Source: an uncultured Mediterranea sp. (GTDB taxonomy: Bacteria > Bacteroidota > Bacteroidia > Bacteroidales > Bacteroidaceae). From it: 46,477 bases of DNA. The notes beneath the pieces were generated by a model. That model saw only the letters and a list, made by a program, of their open reading frames with translations, did no database searches and was not told the DNA's origin. The translations under genes were made by a program, and so were the position numbers. Shown here in pieces: positions 17,890 to 26,246 of the stretch. Numbering within the stretch: the stretch's first letter is position 1; every line of letters begins with the position of its first letter. The stretch covers positions 1 through 46,477 of the forward strand of contig CAMACX010000023.1 in the NCBI GenBank assembly GCA_945831575.1. The letters are read 5' to 3'.

Positions 17890-19464
17890 TTACTTCATCT
17901 CAATCTCTTCCTTCATGTCAATCTCCTCACCGTGAGGATCATAGAACACGTATTGCAGGAACGCTAGTTTCTGACTCGGAATGACCTTGATGCCAAATCC
18001 GTACTTCATCTGCCATTTGCGCTTCATCGACATCATGCCTTGGTTGATGTAAGCTGCAACGTATGGGTGTACGTGTAACGAGAATTTCTTTATCTTCAAC
18101 TTGTTGACCAGGTAGTCAATCTTGCTTTCGAGGGTGTCGGTAAAGAGTATCGACGACTTGATGGTCCCCTTTCCGAAGCAAGTGGGGCAGGTCTCTTCGG
18201 TATTGACATCCATGGCGGGGCGTACCCGCTGTCGGGTGATCTGCATCAATCCGAATTTGCTCAGGGGGAGGATGTTGTGGCGTGCGCGGTCTTTCTGCAT
18301 GTTCTGGCACATCCGCTCGTAGAGCTTCTGTCGGTTTTCGGCCAGGTTCATGTCAATGAAATCCACCACGATGATGCCTCCCATGTCCCTGAGTCGCAGT
18401 TGCCGGGCCAGTTCGTCGGCAGCGCCCAGGTTGACCTCGATGGCGTTGGCCTCTTGACCGTTGGCGTTCTTGGTGCGGTTGCCGCTGTTGACATCGACCA
18501 CGTGCAGTGCCTCGGTATGCTCAATGATCAGATAGGCCCCGCTCTTGTAGGAGACGGTCCGGCCAAATGAGGCTTTGATCTGCTTGGTGATGGCGAAGTT
18601 GTCAAAGATGGGTAGTGCGCCTTTGTAGAGCTTCACGATGTTGGCACGCTCGGGTGCGATGAGTGTCACGTAATCCTTGATCTCGTTGAAGACCGCTTCG
18701 TTGTTGACGTGAATGCTCTCGAAGGAGGGGTTGAAGAGGTCGCGCAGCAGTCCTACGGCGCGGCTGGTCTCTTCGTAGATCAGTGTGGGGTACTTGGTGA
18801 CTTTCTGCACCTTGACCATGGCTTCTTCCCAATGCTTGAGCAGCACCTTCAGCTCTCCGTCAAGCTCGGCCACCCTTTTGCCCTCAGCTACGGTGCGCAC
18901 GATGACTCCGAAGTTCTTCGGCTTGATGCTCATGAGCAGTTGCTTGAGTCGGGCCCGTTCTTCGCTTGACTTAATTTTTTGTGATACGGAGACCTTGTCG
19001 TTGAAGGGTATCAGCACGAGGTACCGTCCGGCAAACGAGAGCTCGGAGGTGAGTCGTGGCCCTTTGGTTGAGATAGGCTCCTTGACAATCTGCACGACTA
19101 CTTCCTGTCCCACCTTGAGTGTATTGGCTATGGTGCCGTCCTTTTCCAGGTCGGGTAGTAGTGTGGCTTTACTGATGGAGGTGATTTTTTTGCGGTCGCT
19201 TAAGGTCTGCTTGACAAACTTCTCCAGCGTATTAAACTGGGGACCTAAATCCAAGTAATGAAGAAAAGCATCTTTCTCGTAACCCACGTCCACGAAGCAG
19301 GCATTCAATCCGGGCATCAGTTTCTTGACTCGGCCCAGATACATGTTGCCCACAGAGAAGGATACGTTCTGTCCCTCGCTCTGCAGCTCCACCAGCTGCT
19401 TATCTTCAAGCAGTGCGATGGAGACCTCCTTGGGCTGTACATCTACTACGAGTTCGCTTGTCAC
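17890..19464 (-). CDS. rng: Ribonuclease E/G family protein (RNase G)
   Basis: Endoribonuclease for rRNA maturation and mRNA decay. From a GTG start at 19464 the protein is 524 residues, beginning (M)TSELVVDVQPKEVSIALLE. It has an S1 RNA-binding domain (about 38-130), the RNase E/G core with acidic catalytic segments (GGIIVVDFIDM and DVNSGNRT) and the zinc-link CPTCFGKG. The reading frame continues upstream to 19509, but those residues are hydrophobic and unlike the family, so the GTG is preferred. It follows HU and a tiny basic-protein gene on the same strand. Confidence 0.92.
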   Translation of the reverse strand: MTSELVVDVQPKEVSIALLEDKQLVELQSEGQNVSFSVGNMYLGRVKKLMPGLNACFVDVGYEKDAFLHYLDLGPQFNTLEKFVKQTLSDRKKITSISKATLLPDLEKDGTIANTLKVGQEVVVQIVKEPISTKGPRLTSELSFAGRYLVLIPFNDKVSVSQKIKSSEERARLKQLLMSIKPKNFGVIVRTVAEGKRVAELDGELKVLLKHWEEAMVKVQKVTKYPTLIYEETSRAVGLLRDLFNPSFESIHVNNEAVFNEIKDYVTLIAPERANIVKLYKGALPIFDNFAITKQIKASFGRTVSYKSGAYLIIEHTEALHVVDVNSGNRTKNANGQEANAIEVNLGAADELARQLRLRDMGGIIVVDFIDMNLAENRQKLYERMCQNMQKDRARHNILPLSKFGLMQITRQRVRPAMDVNTEETCPTCFGKGTIKSSILFTDTLESKIDYLVNKLKIKKFSLHVHPYVAAYINQGMMSMKRKWQMKYGFGIKVIPSQKLAFLQYVFYDPHGEEIDMKEEIEMK

Positions 19465-19587
19465 TACAGTTGCTTTTACGATTATTACTCTACACGTTAC
19501 AATAAACAAAGAACAAATCTGCGTTACAGGTTGGCTGTTTCACAAGTTTGTTCTCTGTTTTTGTCTATAAGAAGTTCAGACTAAGAC

Positions 19588-19680
19588 TTACTTTTTGCTT
19601 TTATGTCTGTTCTTTCTCAGTCTTTTTTTACGCTTGTGCGTTGACATTTTATGTCTTTTTTTCTTCTTTCCGCTAGGCAT
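19588..19680 (-). CDS. 30-residue highly basic ribosomal-like protein (AURKAIP1/COX24, bS22 type)
   Basis: ATG at 19680, TAA at 19588. The 30-residue peptide starts MPSGKKKKRHKM, continues STHKRKKRLRKNRH and ends KSKK; 12 Lys, 5 Arg and 3 His. The K-M-S-x-H/K-K-R-K-K-x-x-R-x-x-R core is like the AURKAIP1/COX24 domain of mycobacterial bS22 and mitochondrial mS38. That suggests a small-subunit ribosomal protein, known from the family and inferred here. It lies 37 bp after the HU gene and upstream of RNase G on the same strand. It is too short for default gene callers. Confidence 0.75.
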   Translation of the reverse strand: MPSGKKKKRHKMSTHKRKKRLRKNRHKSKK

Positions 19681-19717
19681 AGCTTCAAATTTTTTAAAAG
19701 GTTAATACTCTCGTTAA

Positions 19718-19993
19718 TTATTTCTTCACTGACAGGGTGAAGGTCTTTGCGGGCTTGAAAGCCGGGATGTTGTGTTCGGGGATGATGAGCGTCGTGTTCT
19801 TGGAGATGTTGCGAGCTGTCTTCTGCGCTCTCTTCTTCACGATGAAGCTACCAAAACCTCTCAGATATACATTCTCTTCCTTGCTCAATGAAGCCTTGAC
19901 AACTTCCATGAAGGCTTCTACTGTGGTCAGTACGGCAGCCTTGTCGATGCCAGTGCTTTTGGCAATCTCGTTTACGATATCAGCTTTAGTCAT
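19718..19993 (-). CDS. HU family DNA-binding protein
   Basis: 91-residue histone-like protein. It starts MTKADIVNEIAKSTGIDK. The beta-arm region contains LRGFGSFIVKKRAQKTARN followed by the family P-x-x-x-I-P-A-F-K-P-A tail (IPEHNIPAFKPAK). It binds and bends DNA as a dimer. Transcribed from a -7 box just upstream, and probably co-transcribed with the small ribosomal-like protein and RNase G. Confidence 0.96.
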   Translation of the reverse strand: MTKADIVNEIAKSTGIDKAAVLTTVEAFMEVVKASLSKEENVYLRGFGSFIVKKRAQKTARNISKNTTLIIPEHNIPAFKPAKTFTLSVKK

Positions 19994-20048
19994 TTTCTTA
20001 TTACTTATAATTAAGATTATTAATATGGTTTTCTAATTTTTTGGACTG

Positions 20049-20056
20049 CAAATATA
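20049..20056 (-). promoter_or_regulatory. -7 box of the HU gene
   Basis: TATATTTG followed by C on the minus strand, 56 bases before the HU start codon. No clear -33. Confidence 0.45.
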
Positions 20057-20141
20057 TAGCTTTTTGGCGGCTCAGAAAAATTATTTTGTAGTTTTTTGAA
20101 AAAAAGTCTTCTTAGAGCACGCTAACTACCCTAAAAAGGGC

Positions 20142-20149
20142 TATTTTTG
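20142..20149 (+). promoter_or_regulatory. -7 box abutting the mutY start codon
   Basis: TATTTTTG followed by C, ending four bases before the mutY ATG at 20154. If used, the mRNA would be leaderless or nearly so. Confidence 0.4.
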
Positions 20150-20153
20150 CATC

Positions 20154-21194
20154 ATGAAACAGTTTGCAGAGCTTTTATTGACCTGGTATAAGGAGTTTGG
20201 ACGCCATTTGCCTTGGCGCGAAAGTCGGGATCCATACCGTATCTGGATCTCGGAGATTATCTTGCAGCAGACCCGTGTGGATCAGGGTCTGGCTTACTAT
20301 CTGCGCTTCGTGGAGCGGTTTCCCGACGTGGCCTCGCTGGCTGCGGCTTCGCTTGATGAGGTGATGAAGTACTGGCAAGGGCTGGGGTACTACTCGCGTG
20401 CGCGTCACTTGCATGAGGCGGCCCGGTCGATGCAGGGTCGCTTCCCCCGCACTTACGAGGAGGTGCGTGCGCTCAGTGGGGTGGGGGACTATACGGCAGC
20501 GGCCATCTGCTCGTTTGCCTACGGTATGCCCTGTGCGGTGGTGGATGGCAATGTCTATCGGGTCCTGACCCGCTTCTTCGGCATCGCCACCCCGATAGAC
20601 TCGGCTGCGGGCAAGCGGGAGGTGGGACAGCTGGCCCAGACGTTGCTCTCGAAGGAGCATCCGGCTGACTTCAACCAGGCCATCATGGACTTCGGAGCCC
20701 TGCACTGCACGCCCCGCCAGCCCCGGTGTGAAGCCTGTCCCCTTGCGGGAGGCTGCCGTGCCCTGGAGCAGCAAGCCGTTGAGGCCTACCCCGTGAAGAG
20801 CCACAAGACCAAGGTGACCGACCGATATCTTCAGTATATATATGTACGCGCGGGTGCATATACCTTTATTAATAAGCGTCAAAGTGATGACATCTGGCAG
20901 GGACTCTATGAGTTGCCGCTGGTCGAGTCGCCGTCGGCACTCGGGGTGGAGCAGTTGGTGCGCAGCGAAGCCTTCCGCCACCTCATCGCTGAGGGAGAAG
21001 CGCCGCAGGTACGCCTTCTGCAGCAGGGTGTCAAGCATCAGCTGTCGCACCGCACGCTCCATGCCAGCTTCTTCGAGGTGCAGCTCCCAGAGACGACCCG
21101 TTCGTTCGTCGGTTACCTCAAGGTCCCCTTCACAGAGCTGCCAAACTATGCCGTTCCACGGCTTATTCATGCCTTCTTAGAGAAATATCTATAA
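20154..21194 (+). CDS. mutY: A/G-specific adenine glycosylase
   Basis: Removes adenine mispaired with 8-oxoguanine. 346 residues. Catalytic Glu34 lies in WISEIILQQTRV, the helix-hairpin-helix in LSGVGDYTA (107-115), and catalytic Asp131 in VDGNV. A [4Fe-4S] cluster is given by Cys185-x6-Cys192-x2-Cys195-x5-Cys201. The C-terminal NUDIX-like domain (from about 225) recognises 8-oxoG. First gene of the mutY-ssb-gldE arrangement that is conserved in Bacteroidetes. Confidence 0.97.
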   Translation: MKQFAELLLTWYKEFGRHLPWRESRDPYRIWISEIILQQTRVDQGLAYYLRFVERFPDVASLAAASLDEVMKYWQGLGYYSRARHLHEAARSMQGRFPRTYEEVRALSGVGDYTAAAICSFAYGMPCAVVDGNVYRVLTRFFGIATPIDSAAGKREVGQLAQTLLSKEHPADFNQAIMDFGALHCTPRQPRCEACPLAGGCRALEQQAVEAYPVKSHKTKVTDRYLQYIYVRAGAYTFINKRQSDDIWQGLYELPLVESPSALGVEQLVRSEAFRHLIAEGEAPQVRLLQQGVKHQLSHRTLHASFFEVQLPETTRSFVGYLKVPFTELPNYAVPRLIHAFLEKYL

Positions 21195-21210
21195 AAAATC
21201 GGCAGAAAGC

Positions 21211-21241
21211 TTGCGTAGTGTAAATATTCTCCCTACTTTTG
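21211..21241 (+). promoter_or_regulatory. ssb promoter
   Basis: TTG (21211-21213), 20 bp, then TACTTTTG (21234-21241). Leader about 20 bases to the ATG at 21268. Confidence 0.55.
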
Positions 21242-21267
21242 GGCAGAAATTTTAATCAGTAGGAATT

Positions 21268-21624
21268 ATGTCCATCAATAAAGTGATACTTCTGGGTAAT
21301 GTAGGCAAGGAGCCTAAGGTGACTTACTTCGAGGGGGGCAACTGCGTGGCTCAGGTCACGATGGCCACCTCCGAGCGTGGCTACACGCTGGCCAATGGCA
21401 CGCAGATACCCGAACGGACCGAGTGGCATAACCTCGTTTTCCGGGGTCGTCTGGCCGAAGTGGTGGACAAGTATGTCCACAAGGGTGACAAGCTCTACGT
21501 AGAAGGTAAGATTCAGACCCGCTCCTACGACGATGCCTCGGGAATCACGCGCTATGTGACGGAGATATTCGTCGATGTGATGGAGATGCTCTCTCCCAAG
21601 CCTGCTGCGGCCCCTGCTGATTAA
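21268..21624 (+). CDS. ssb: Single-stranded DNA-binding protein
   Basis: OB-fold SSB starting MSINKVILLGNVGKEPKV, with the conserved ATSERGYT, ERTEWHNLVF and GDKLYVEGKIQTRSYDD blocks. At 118 residues it stops right after the OB domain (end KPAAAPAD). It lacks the glycine/proline/glutamine tail and the acidic DLPF-type tip that normally recruits replication partners. No frame after the stop restores such a tip. It lies between mutY and gldE and has its own promoter. It may be a shortened paralogue, with a full-length SSB elsewhere. Confidence 0.93.
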   Translation: MSINKVILLGNVGKEPKVTYFEGGNCVAQVTMATSERGYTLANGTQIPERTEWHNLVFRGRLAEVVDKYVHKGDKLYVEGKIQTRSYDDASGITRYVTEIFVDVMEMLSPKPAAAPAD

Positions 21625-21658
21625 GATGAAGCTTATTGTTTAACTAAAACCCTGTTCT

Positions 21659-23008
21659 TTGGACCCTGACGCTTATTTATGCCAGCTGACAGATATCTTT
21701 AGTGGGATTACCTTTATCGCTCCCTCTGCTTCAGCTATTGCCGCGATTGTATTGGCCGGAGTGCTTTTGCTCTTTTCCGGCTTTGCCTCTGCATCTGAGA
21801 TTGCCTTCTTCTCGCTCTCTCCTTCCGACCTTAATACCCTGTCGGAAGAGAAGTTGTCTGTAGATAAGAAGGTCAATCAGCTCCTCGATGATACCGAGCG
21901 GTTGCTTGCCACTATCCTGATTACCAATAATCTGGTCAATGTGGCCATCATCATGCTCTGTAATATCTTCTTCATGCAAGTGGTACACTTTGGTTCGCCA
22001 TTGGCCGAATTTCTGATTCTTACCGTGGCCCTTACCTTCCTGTTGCTGCTCTTTGGTGAGATTATGCCCAAGATATTCTCTGCGCAGAATACGCTGGCCT
22101 TCTGCCGCTTTGCCGCGCCGGGTATCGCCTTCTGCCGCTCGCTGTTCTACCCCTTCAGTTCGCTGCTGGTGCGCTCCACCTCCTTCCTCAACAAGCACCT
22201 GGAGCATAAGAACCACCAGATATCGGTCGATGAGCTGTCGCAAGCGCTCGAACTGACCGACAAGGAGGAGCTCTCCGAGGAGACCAATATCCTGGAGGGC
22301 ATTATCCGCTTTGGGGGTGAGACGGCCAAGGAGGTGATGACCTCGCGTCTCGACGTGGTCGATCTCGATATCCGTGCCCCATTCAGCGAGGTGCTCCAGT
22401 GCATCATTGAGAATGCCTATTCGCGTATCCCCGTCTATTCGGGCAACCGCGACAACATCAAGGGGGTGCTCTACATCAAGGACCTGCTGCCCCACCTGGG
22501 CAAGGGGAGCAACTTCCGCTGGCAGTCGCTCATACGTCCTGCCTACTTCGTGCCCGAGACCAAGATGATTGACGACTTGCTGCGTGACTTCCAGTCCAAT
22601 AAGATTCATATCGCCATCGTGGTGGATGAGTTTGGCGGTACCTCGGGTATCGTGACCATGGAGGATATCATTGAGGAGATCGTGGGCGAGATTCACGACG
22701 AGTACGATGACGAGGAGCGCACCTATACCCAGCTCAATGACCACACGTGGGTGTTTGAGGGAAAGACGCTGCTGACCGACTTCTACAAGGTGACCCATCT
22801 GGATGAGGAGACCTTTGATGAGGTGGCCGGTGATGCCGATACCCTGGCCGGACTGATGCTGGAGCTGAAGGGTGAGTTCCCCAAGCGCCACGAGAAGGTG
22901 ACCTACCGGGAATATGAACTCGAAGTGCTTGAGATGGACAAACGCCGCATCTTGAAGATTAAGTTTACCGTCAATGCCAACCCTTCAGAGGGCAAGGCCG
23001 AGGACTGA
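21659..23008 (+). CDS. gldE: GldE-like CNNM/CorC family membrane protein
   Basis: 449 residues. The N-terminal DUF21/CNNM transmembrane domain (to about 190) contains ASEIAFFSLSPSDLN and the helix pair ITNNLVNVAIIMLCNIFF. A CBS pair follows (about 200-330, VMTSRLDVVDLD and VVDEFGGTSGIVTMEDIIEEIVGEI), then a C-terminal CorC/HlyC domain. The start codon is TTG (21659), giving MDPDAYLCQL as in relatives. Named for its position after mutY-ssb and similarity to the flavobacterial gliding-associated GldE. In a non-gliding gut species the role is probably ion homeostasis or a T9SS-independent envelope function. Confidence 0.88.
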   Translation: MDPDAYLCQLTDIFSGITFIAPSASAIAAIVLAGVLLLFSGFASASEIAFFSLSPSDLNTLSEEKLSVDKKVNQLLDDTERLLATILITNNLVNVAIIMLCNIFFMQVVHFGSPLAEFLILTVALTFLLLLFGEIMPKIFSAQNTLAFCRFAAPGIAFCRSLFYPFSSLLVRSTSFLNKHLEHKNHQISVDELSQALELTDKEELSEETNILEGIIRFGGETAKEVMTSRLDVVDLDIRAPFSEVLQCIIENAYSRIPVYSGNRDNIKGVLYIKDLLPHLGKGSNFRWQSLIRPAYFVPETKMIDDLLRDFQSNKIHIAIVVDEFGGTSGIVTMEDIIEEIVGEIHDEYDDEERTYTQLNDHTWVFEGKTLLTDFYKVTHLDEETFDEVAGDADTLAGLMLELKGEFPKRHEKVTYREYELEVLEMDKRRILKIKFTVNANPSEGKAED

Positions 23009-23052
23009 TTCCGGCACGCTTATATTTACTTAATACTTTACTCTTAGCGCAT

Positions 23053-23715
23053 ATGGCTCTCTATGCACACTTTTGGAGTGGCGATGTCGAGATAGGCATC
23101 TGGAAGATGGAAGAGGATGAGGCTCAGCTGCTGTCGCGTCTGCCCGCTGCTGTGTCGAGGGGCGTGGAGCGCTTCTCCGCTCCTCACCGTAGGCAGGAGT
23201 GGCTCTCAGTGCGCTTGCTTCTGCTCACGCTGCTCGGTCGCCAAGAGGGCTGCAATGACTCCGATGCCTTGATTGCATATACGGCTGCTGGTGCTCCCTA
23301 TCTCCTTGACCGCTCGCGGTCACTCAGCATCTCGCATACCAAGGGGTATGTGGCTGTAGCGCTTGCCCCGTGGGGCAGCAGGCCCGGGCTTGACATTGAG
23401 CAATGGGGGCATCGGGTGCTGAAGGTGGCTTCGCGCTTCCTCCGTGAGGATGAGGAGGCACCGCTCTATGAGGGAAGTGCCGTGGCGGCCCTGCTGCTGC
23501 ATTGGTCGGCTAAGGAGTCACTCTTCAAGAGCCTGGAGCAGCAAGAGGCAGTCGATTTCAAGTCCCATCTGCGTATCTTCCCCTTTGAGATGGCTACCGA
23601 GGGTCGCTTCGTGGCCCAGGAGTACCGCACTCCCTTGCAGCGGCGCTACGACTTGTCCTACAGGCTTTTTCCCGACTTCGTCTTGACCTGGGTCACGGAC
23701 ATTTGGCCAGCGTGA
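23053..23715 (+). CDS. 4'-Phosphopantetheinyl transferase (Sfp type)
   Basis: 220 residues. Transfers phosphopantetheine from CoA to a serine of acyl- or peptidyl-carrier proteins. Mg2+ motifs are present: GLDIE (112-116, Asp114/Glu116) and WSAKES (151-156). SISHTKGYVA (92-101) forms the upstream motif. It follows gldE by 44 bp. The last 23 bp overlap the convergent histidine kinase gene. Confidence 0.9.
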   Translation: MALYAHFWSGDVEIGIWKMEEDEAQLLSRLPAAVSRGVERFSAPHRRQEWLSVRLLLLTLLGRQEGCNDSDALIAYTAAGAPYLLDRSRSLSISHTKGYVAVALAPWGSRPGLDIEQWGHRVLKVASRFLREDEEAPLYEGSAVAALLLHWSAKESLFKSLEQQEAVDFKSHLRIFPFEMATEGRFVAQEYRTPLQRRYDLSYRLFPDFVLTWVTDIWPA

Positions 23716-25510
23716 AGACAAACTCCAATCCTCCACCCAGGGTATTCTTGGCTTGTATGGTGCCGCCATGGATGAGTACCGCATTCTTGACGATGGCCAG
23801 TCCCAGTCCGGTGCCACCCAGCTTGCGTGAGCGCCCCTTATCCACGCGATAGAAGCGTTCGAAGAGGCGGCTGAGGTGCTCGGGAGCCACTCCCACCCCG
23901 GTATCGGCAAAGCTGAAGTAGTAGTATTGCTCATCTTCGCGGAAGCATTGCAGCGTCACCCGGATGCCCGTCCCGGCATAGGCTATGGCGTTGTCCATGA
24001 GGTTGCGGAAGATGGAGTAGAGCAGGGAGTAGTCGCCCTGTACCTGTATCTTGGGCTTCAAGGCGTTGACCACGCTGATCTGCTTCTCCTCCAGTTCGAG
24101 GGCCACCTCGTTGATCATGTTGGCCACGAGCAGACTGATATCCACGCGCTCCATCTCAATCATGTTGGCCGCCTCGTCCATGCGTGTCAGGGTAGAGATG
24201 TCGCGTAGCAGCCGGCTCAGTCGGTTGCTCTGCGCGTAGCAGCGCTCCAGGAAGGTATCGAGCTTCTCCTTGGGCAGGTTGTCGGTGCTGACGATGGTCT
24301 CCAGGTAGCCCTGGATGCTGCTCACAGGGGTCTTCAGCTCGTGGGCAATGTTCTGCGTGAGTTGCCGTTTGAGCCGGCTCTGTTCCTCCTCCTGGGTGAT
24401 GTCGTTGACCGAGATCTCGAAGCTCAGGTCTTGGAAGATGATGCACTCCACGATGAAGATGCGTCCGTTCTTGTTGATGGTGATGGACATGCGCCGCTCC
24501 TCCTTCACCTGCGAGCGTCGGTCGGCCTTGTTGATGAAGTCGTTGATGGGGGCAAACTCCTTGACGCGGAATATCTCCTCGGCCCGCTCCAGATTGTGGT
24601 CGGAGATGAGGTTGAAGTACTGCGTAAAGAGGCTGTTGACCAATATCTCCTTCTTGTTGCTGGTGAATACACCGAGTCCCTCGCGTGCGGTCTGCAGGTG
24701 GGTGATGAGCTTCTCGCGCTCGATGTAGAGCGCCTCCTTGGTATCGACCAGTCGCTTGTATATCTGGATGATGTGCTGTGAGATTTCCCCCAGTTCGTTG
24801 TGGGGAAACTCCTTCTGAATCTCTGCGTCGATGGGTTCGTTGCGGTCGGCCCTGAGGGCAAAGACGCGCAGCTGGTTGATGGCACGTCCCAGACGCGAGG
24901 TGAGTTGGTAGAAGAAGAAGAGGAGCACGAGGGTGAGGAGCAGGGCAAACCAGAGGTAATGGTAGTCAGCAGCCAGTGAGCGCACCAGGCTGAGGTTGTA
25001 GGGCAGGGCCGAGCGGATGATGACCTGTGGATAGGCCGTGGCCGAGTAGAAGTAGGAGGTGCCGGTGGTCTTGGAGAGGCGTCGGATGTCGCACCCTTTG
25101 CCTTGGCGCAGGGCCTGGACCACTTCGGGCCGGGTGAGGTGATTGCCCAGTTCGGTCTCTAAGGAGGATGTGTAGCCGTTGGGGCCTGTGTGACCGTTGT
25201 CGTAGATGACGTTGCCGTTGGGCAGGATGAGGGTGACGCGCAGTTCGTGGTTGACGTGTTGCTGCAGGTAGCTATCCATGCGTTGCGGCCATTGGTCCAT
25301 GGTGGTCTCTTGCAGCTCCAGGTGGAGCCGTTCGTTGTAGTCTTGCAGCTTCAGGTCGAGCAGCTCCACCTTGAAGTCCTTCTCCCGCTGGTACTGATAG
25401 ACCATGAAGAAGCCCACGGAGAGCGCGAAGAGGGCGACCACCGAGAAGAACAGCCGGTTGCTGAACGAGATAAAACGGTTCTCGTTACTCCGCTTCAAAA
25501 CAGTATCCAT
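23693..25510 (-). CDS. Sensor histidine kinase of the phosphate-block two-component system (PhoR-like)
   Basis: 605 residues. Transmembrane helices at about 18-38 and 184-203 flank a periplasmic sensor domain of about 140 residues. HAMP (204-255) and a PAS-like segment (265-372) follow. The H-box is NIAHELKTPVSS with His390. The ATPase core has N, G1 (FADTGVGV) and G2 (GRSRKLGGTGLGLAIVK) motifs. The start overlaps the regulator's end by 26 bp, so the pair is translationally coupled. Next to Pit and ppk, a PhoR-like phosphate or envelope-stress role is the likely reading. Confidence 0.9.
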   Translation of the reverse strand: MDTVLKRSNENRFISFSNRLFFSVVALFALSVGFFMVYQYQREKDFKVELLDLKLQDYNERLHLELQETTMDQWPQRMDSYLQQHVNHELRVTLILPNGNVIYDNGHTGPNGYTSSLETELGNHLTRPEVVQALRQGKGCDIRRLSKTTGTSYFYSATAYPQVIIRSALPYNLSLVRSLAADYHYLWFALLLTLVLLFFFYQLTSRLGRAINQLRVFALRADRNEPIDAEIQKEFPHNELGEISQHIIQIYKRLVDTKEALYIEREKLITHLQTAREGLGVFTSNKKEILVNSLFTQYFNLISDHNLERAEEIFRVKEFAPINDFINKADRRSQVKEERRMSITINKNGRIFIVECIIFQDLSFEISVNDITQEEEQSRLKRQLTQNIAHELKTPVSSIQGYLETIVSTDNLPKEKLDTFLERCYAQSNRLSRLLRDISTLTRMDEAANMIEMERVDISLLVANMINEVALELEEKQISVVNALKPKIQVQGDYSLLYSIFRNLMDNAIAYAGTGIRVTLQCFREDEQYYYFSFADTGVGVAPEHLSRLFERFYRVDKGRSRKLGGTGLGLAIVKNAVLIHGGTIQAKNTLGGGLEFVFTLAKCP

Positions 25511-26177
25511 AGCCCAGACGTGTTACGATGCACTTGCCATACTCCCCGATCTTCTTGCGGAGCCGGGTGATGTTGACGTCGATGGTGCGGTCCAGCACAT
25601 AGACCTCGTCGCTCCACACGCGGCTCAGGATCTCCTCACGCGAGAAGACGCGCCCCTGGTTCTCCAGAAAGAGGTGCAGTATCTCAAATTCCTTCTTGGT
25701 GAGTGGCACCTCCTCGCCGCTGATGCTGACCTTCTTCTTCTCCAGGTCCATCGTGAGGTTGCGGTAGTTGATGGCCGTAGGGCCAGCGGGGCGTTCGTCG
25801 TCGCTGTTGGTGCGCCGCAGCACCGCCTTGACGCGGGCGATGACCTCGCGCAGCGAGAAGGGCTTGGAGATGTAGTCGTCGGCTCCGAGGTTAAATCCCG
25901 TCACCGTATCATTCTCCGTGTCCTTGGCTGTGATGAATATGATGGGGATATGTGCGGTGGCCTTCTCCTTCTTGAGCATGCTGGCCATGCGGAAGCCCGA
26001 TATTTCGCCCATCATCACGTCGAGCAGCAGGAGGCTGTAGTCGGTGAGTCGCAGTTTGAGCGCCTCTTCGGCCGAGTTGGCCGTATCCACGAGGTAGCCC
26101 TCGTTCTCCAGGTTGAACTTGAGGATTTCGCAGAGGTCCTCCTCATCATCCACTACCAATATATGCTTGATATCCAT
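25485..26177 (-). CDS. OmpR/PhoB-family response regulator
   Basis: 230 residues. Receiver domain with acidic pair VVDDEED (8-14), phospho-acceptor Asp53 in LLLDVMM, Thr in FITAKD and Lys in YISKPFS. The C-terminal winged helix (about 130-228) shows LTKKEFEILHLFLENQGRVFSREEIL (the LT-x-x-E-x-x-x-L signature) and DRTIDVNITRLRKKI. It probably binds direct-repeat sites such as the TGTAAC repeats upstream of the transporter. It lies 69 bp downstream of the transporter and has its own -7 box. Confidence 0.93.
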   Translation of the reverse strand: MDIKHILVVDDEEDLCEILKFNLENEGYLVDTANSAEEALKLRLTDYSLLLLDVMMGEISGFRMASMLKKEKATAHIPIIFITAKDTENDTVTGFNLGADDYISKPFSLREVIARVKAVLRRTNSDDERPAGPTAINYRNLTMDLEKKKVSISGEEVPLTKKEFEILHLFLENQGRVFSREEILSRVWSDEVYVLDRTIDVNITRLRKKIGEYGKCIVTRLGYGYCFEAE

Positions 26178-26196
26178 ATAGCTGTCTATTTGTTTG

Positions 26197-26204
26197 CAAA
26201 GTTA
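26197..26204 (-). promoter_or_regulatory. -7 box of the response regulator gene
   Basis: TAACTTTG followed by C on the minus strand, 20 bases before the start codon. No -33 at the expected place. A GC-rich hairpin (26222-26239) lies just upstream at the transporter 3' end. Confidence 0.45.
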
Positions 26205-26246
26205 CTTTTTTCTTTCGATTTGCAGCCCATTGGGGGCTGAATATTT

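Noticed and set aside
21731..22891. Long open frame (386 codons) antisense to gldE
   Set aside because: Mirrors the coding frame of gldE; the product is low-complexity and has no family pattern.
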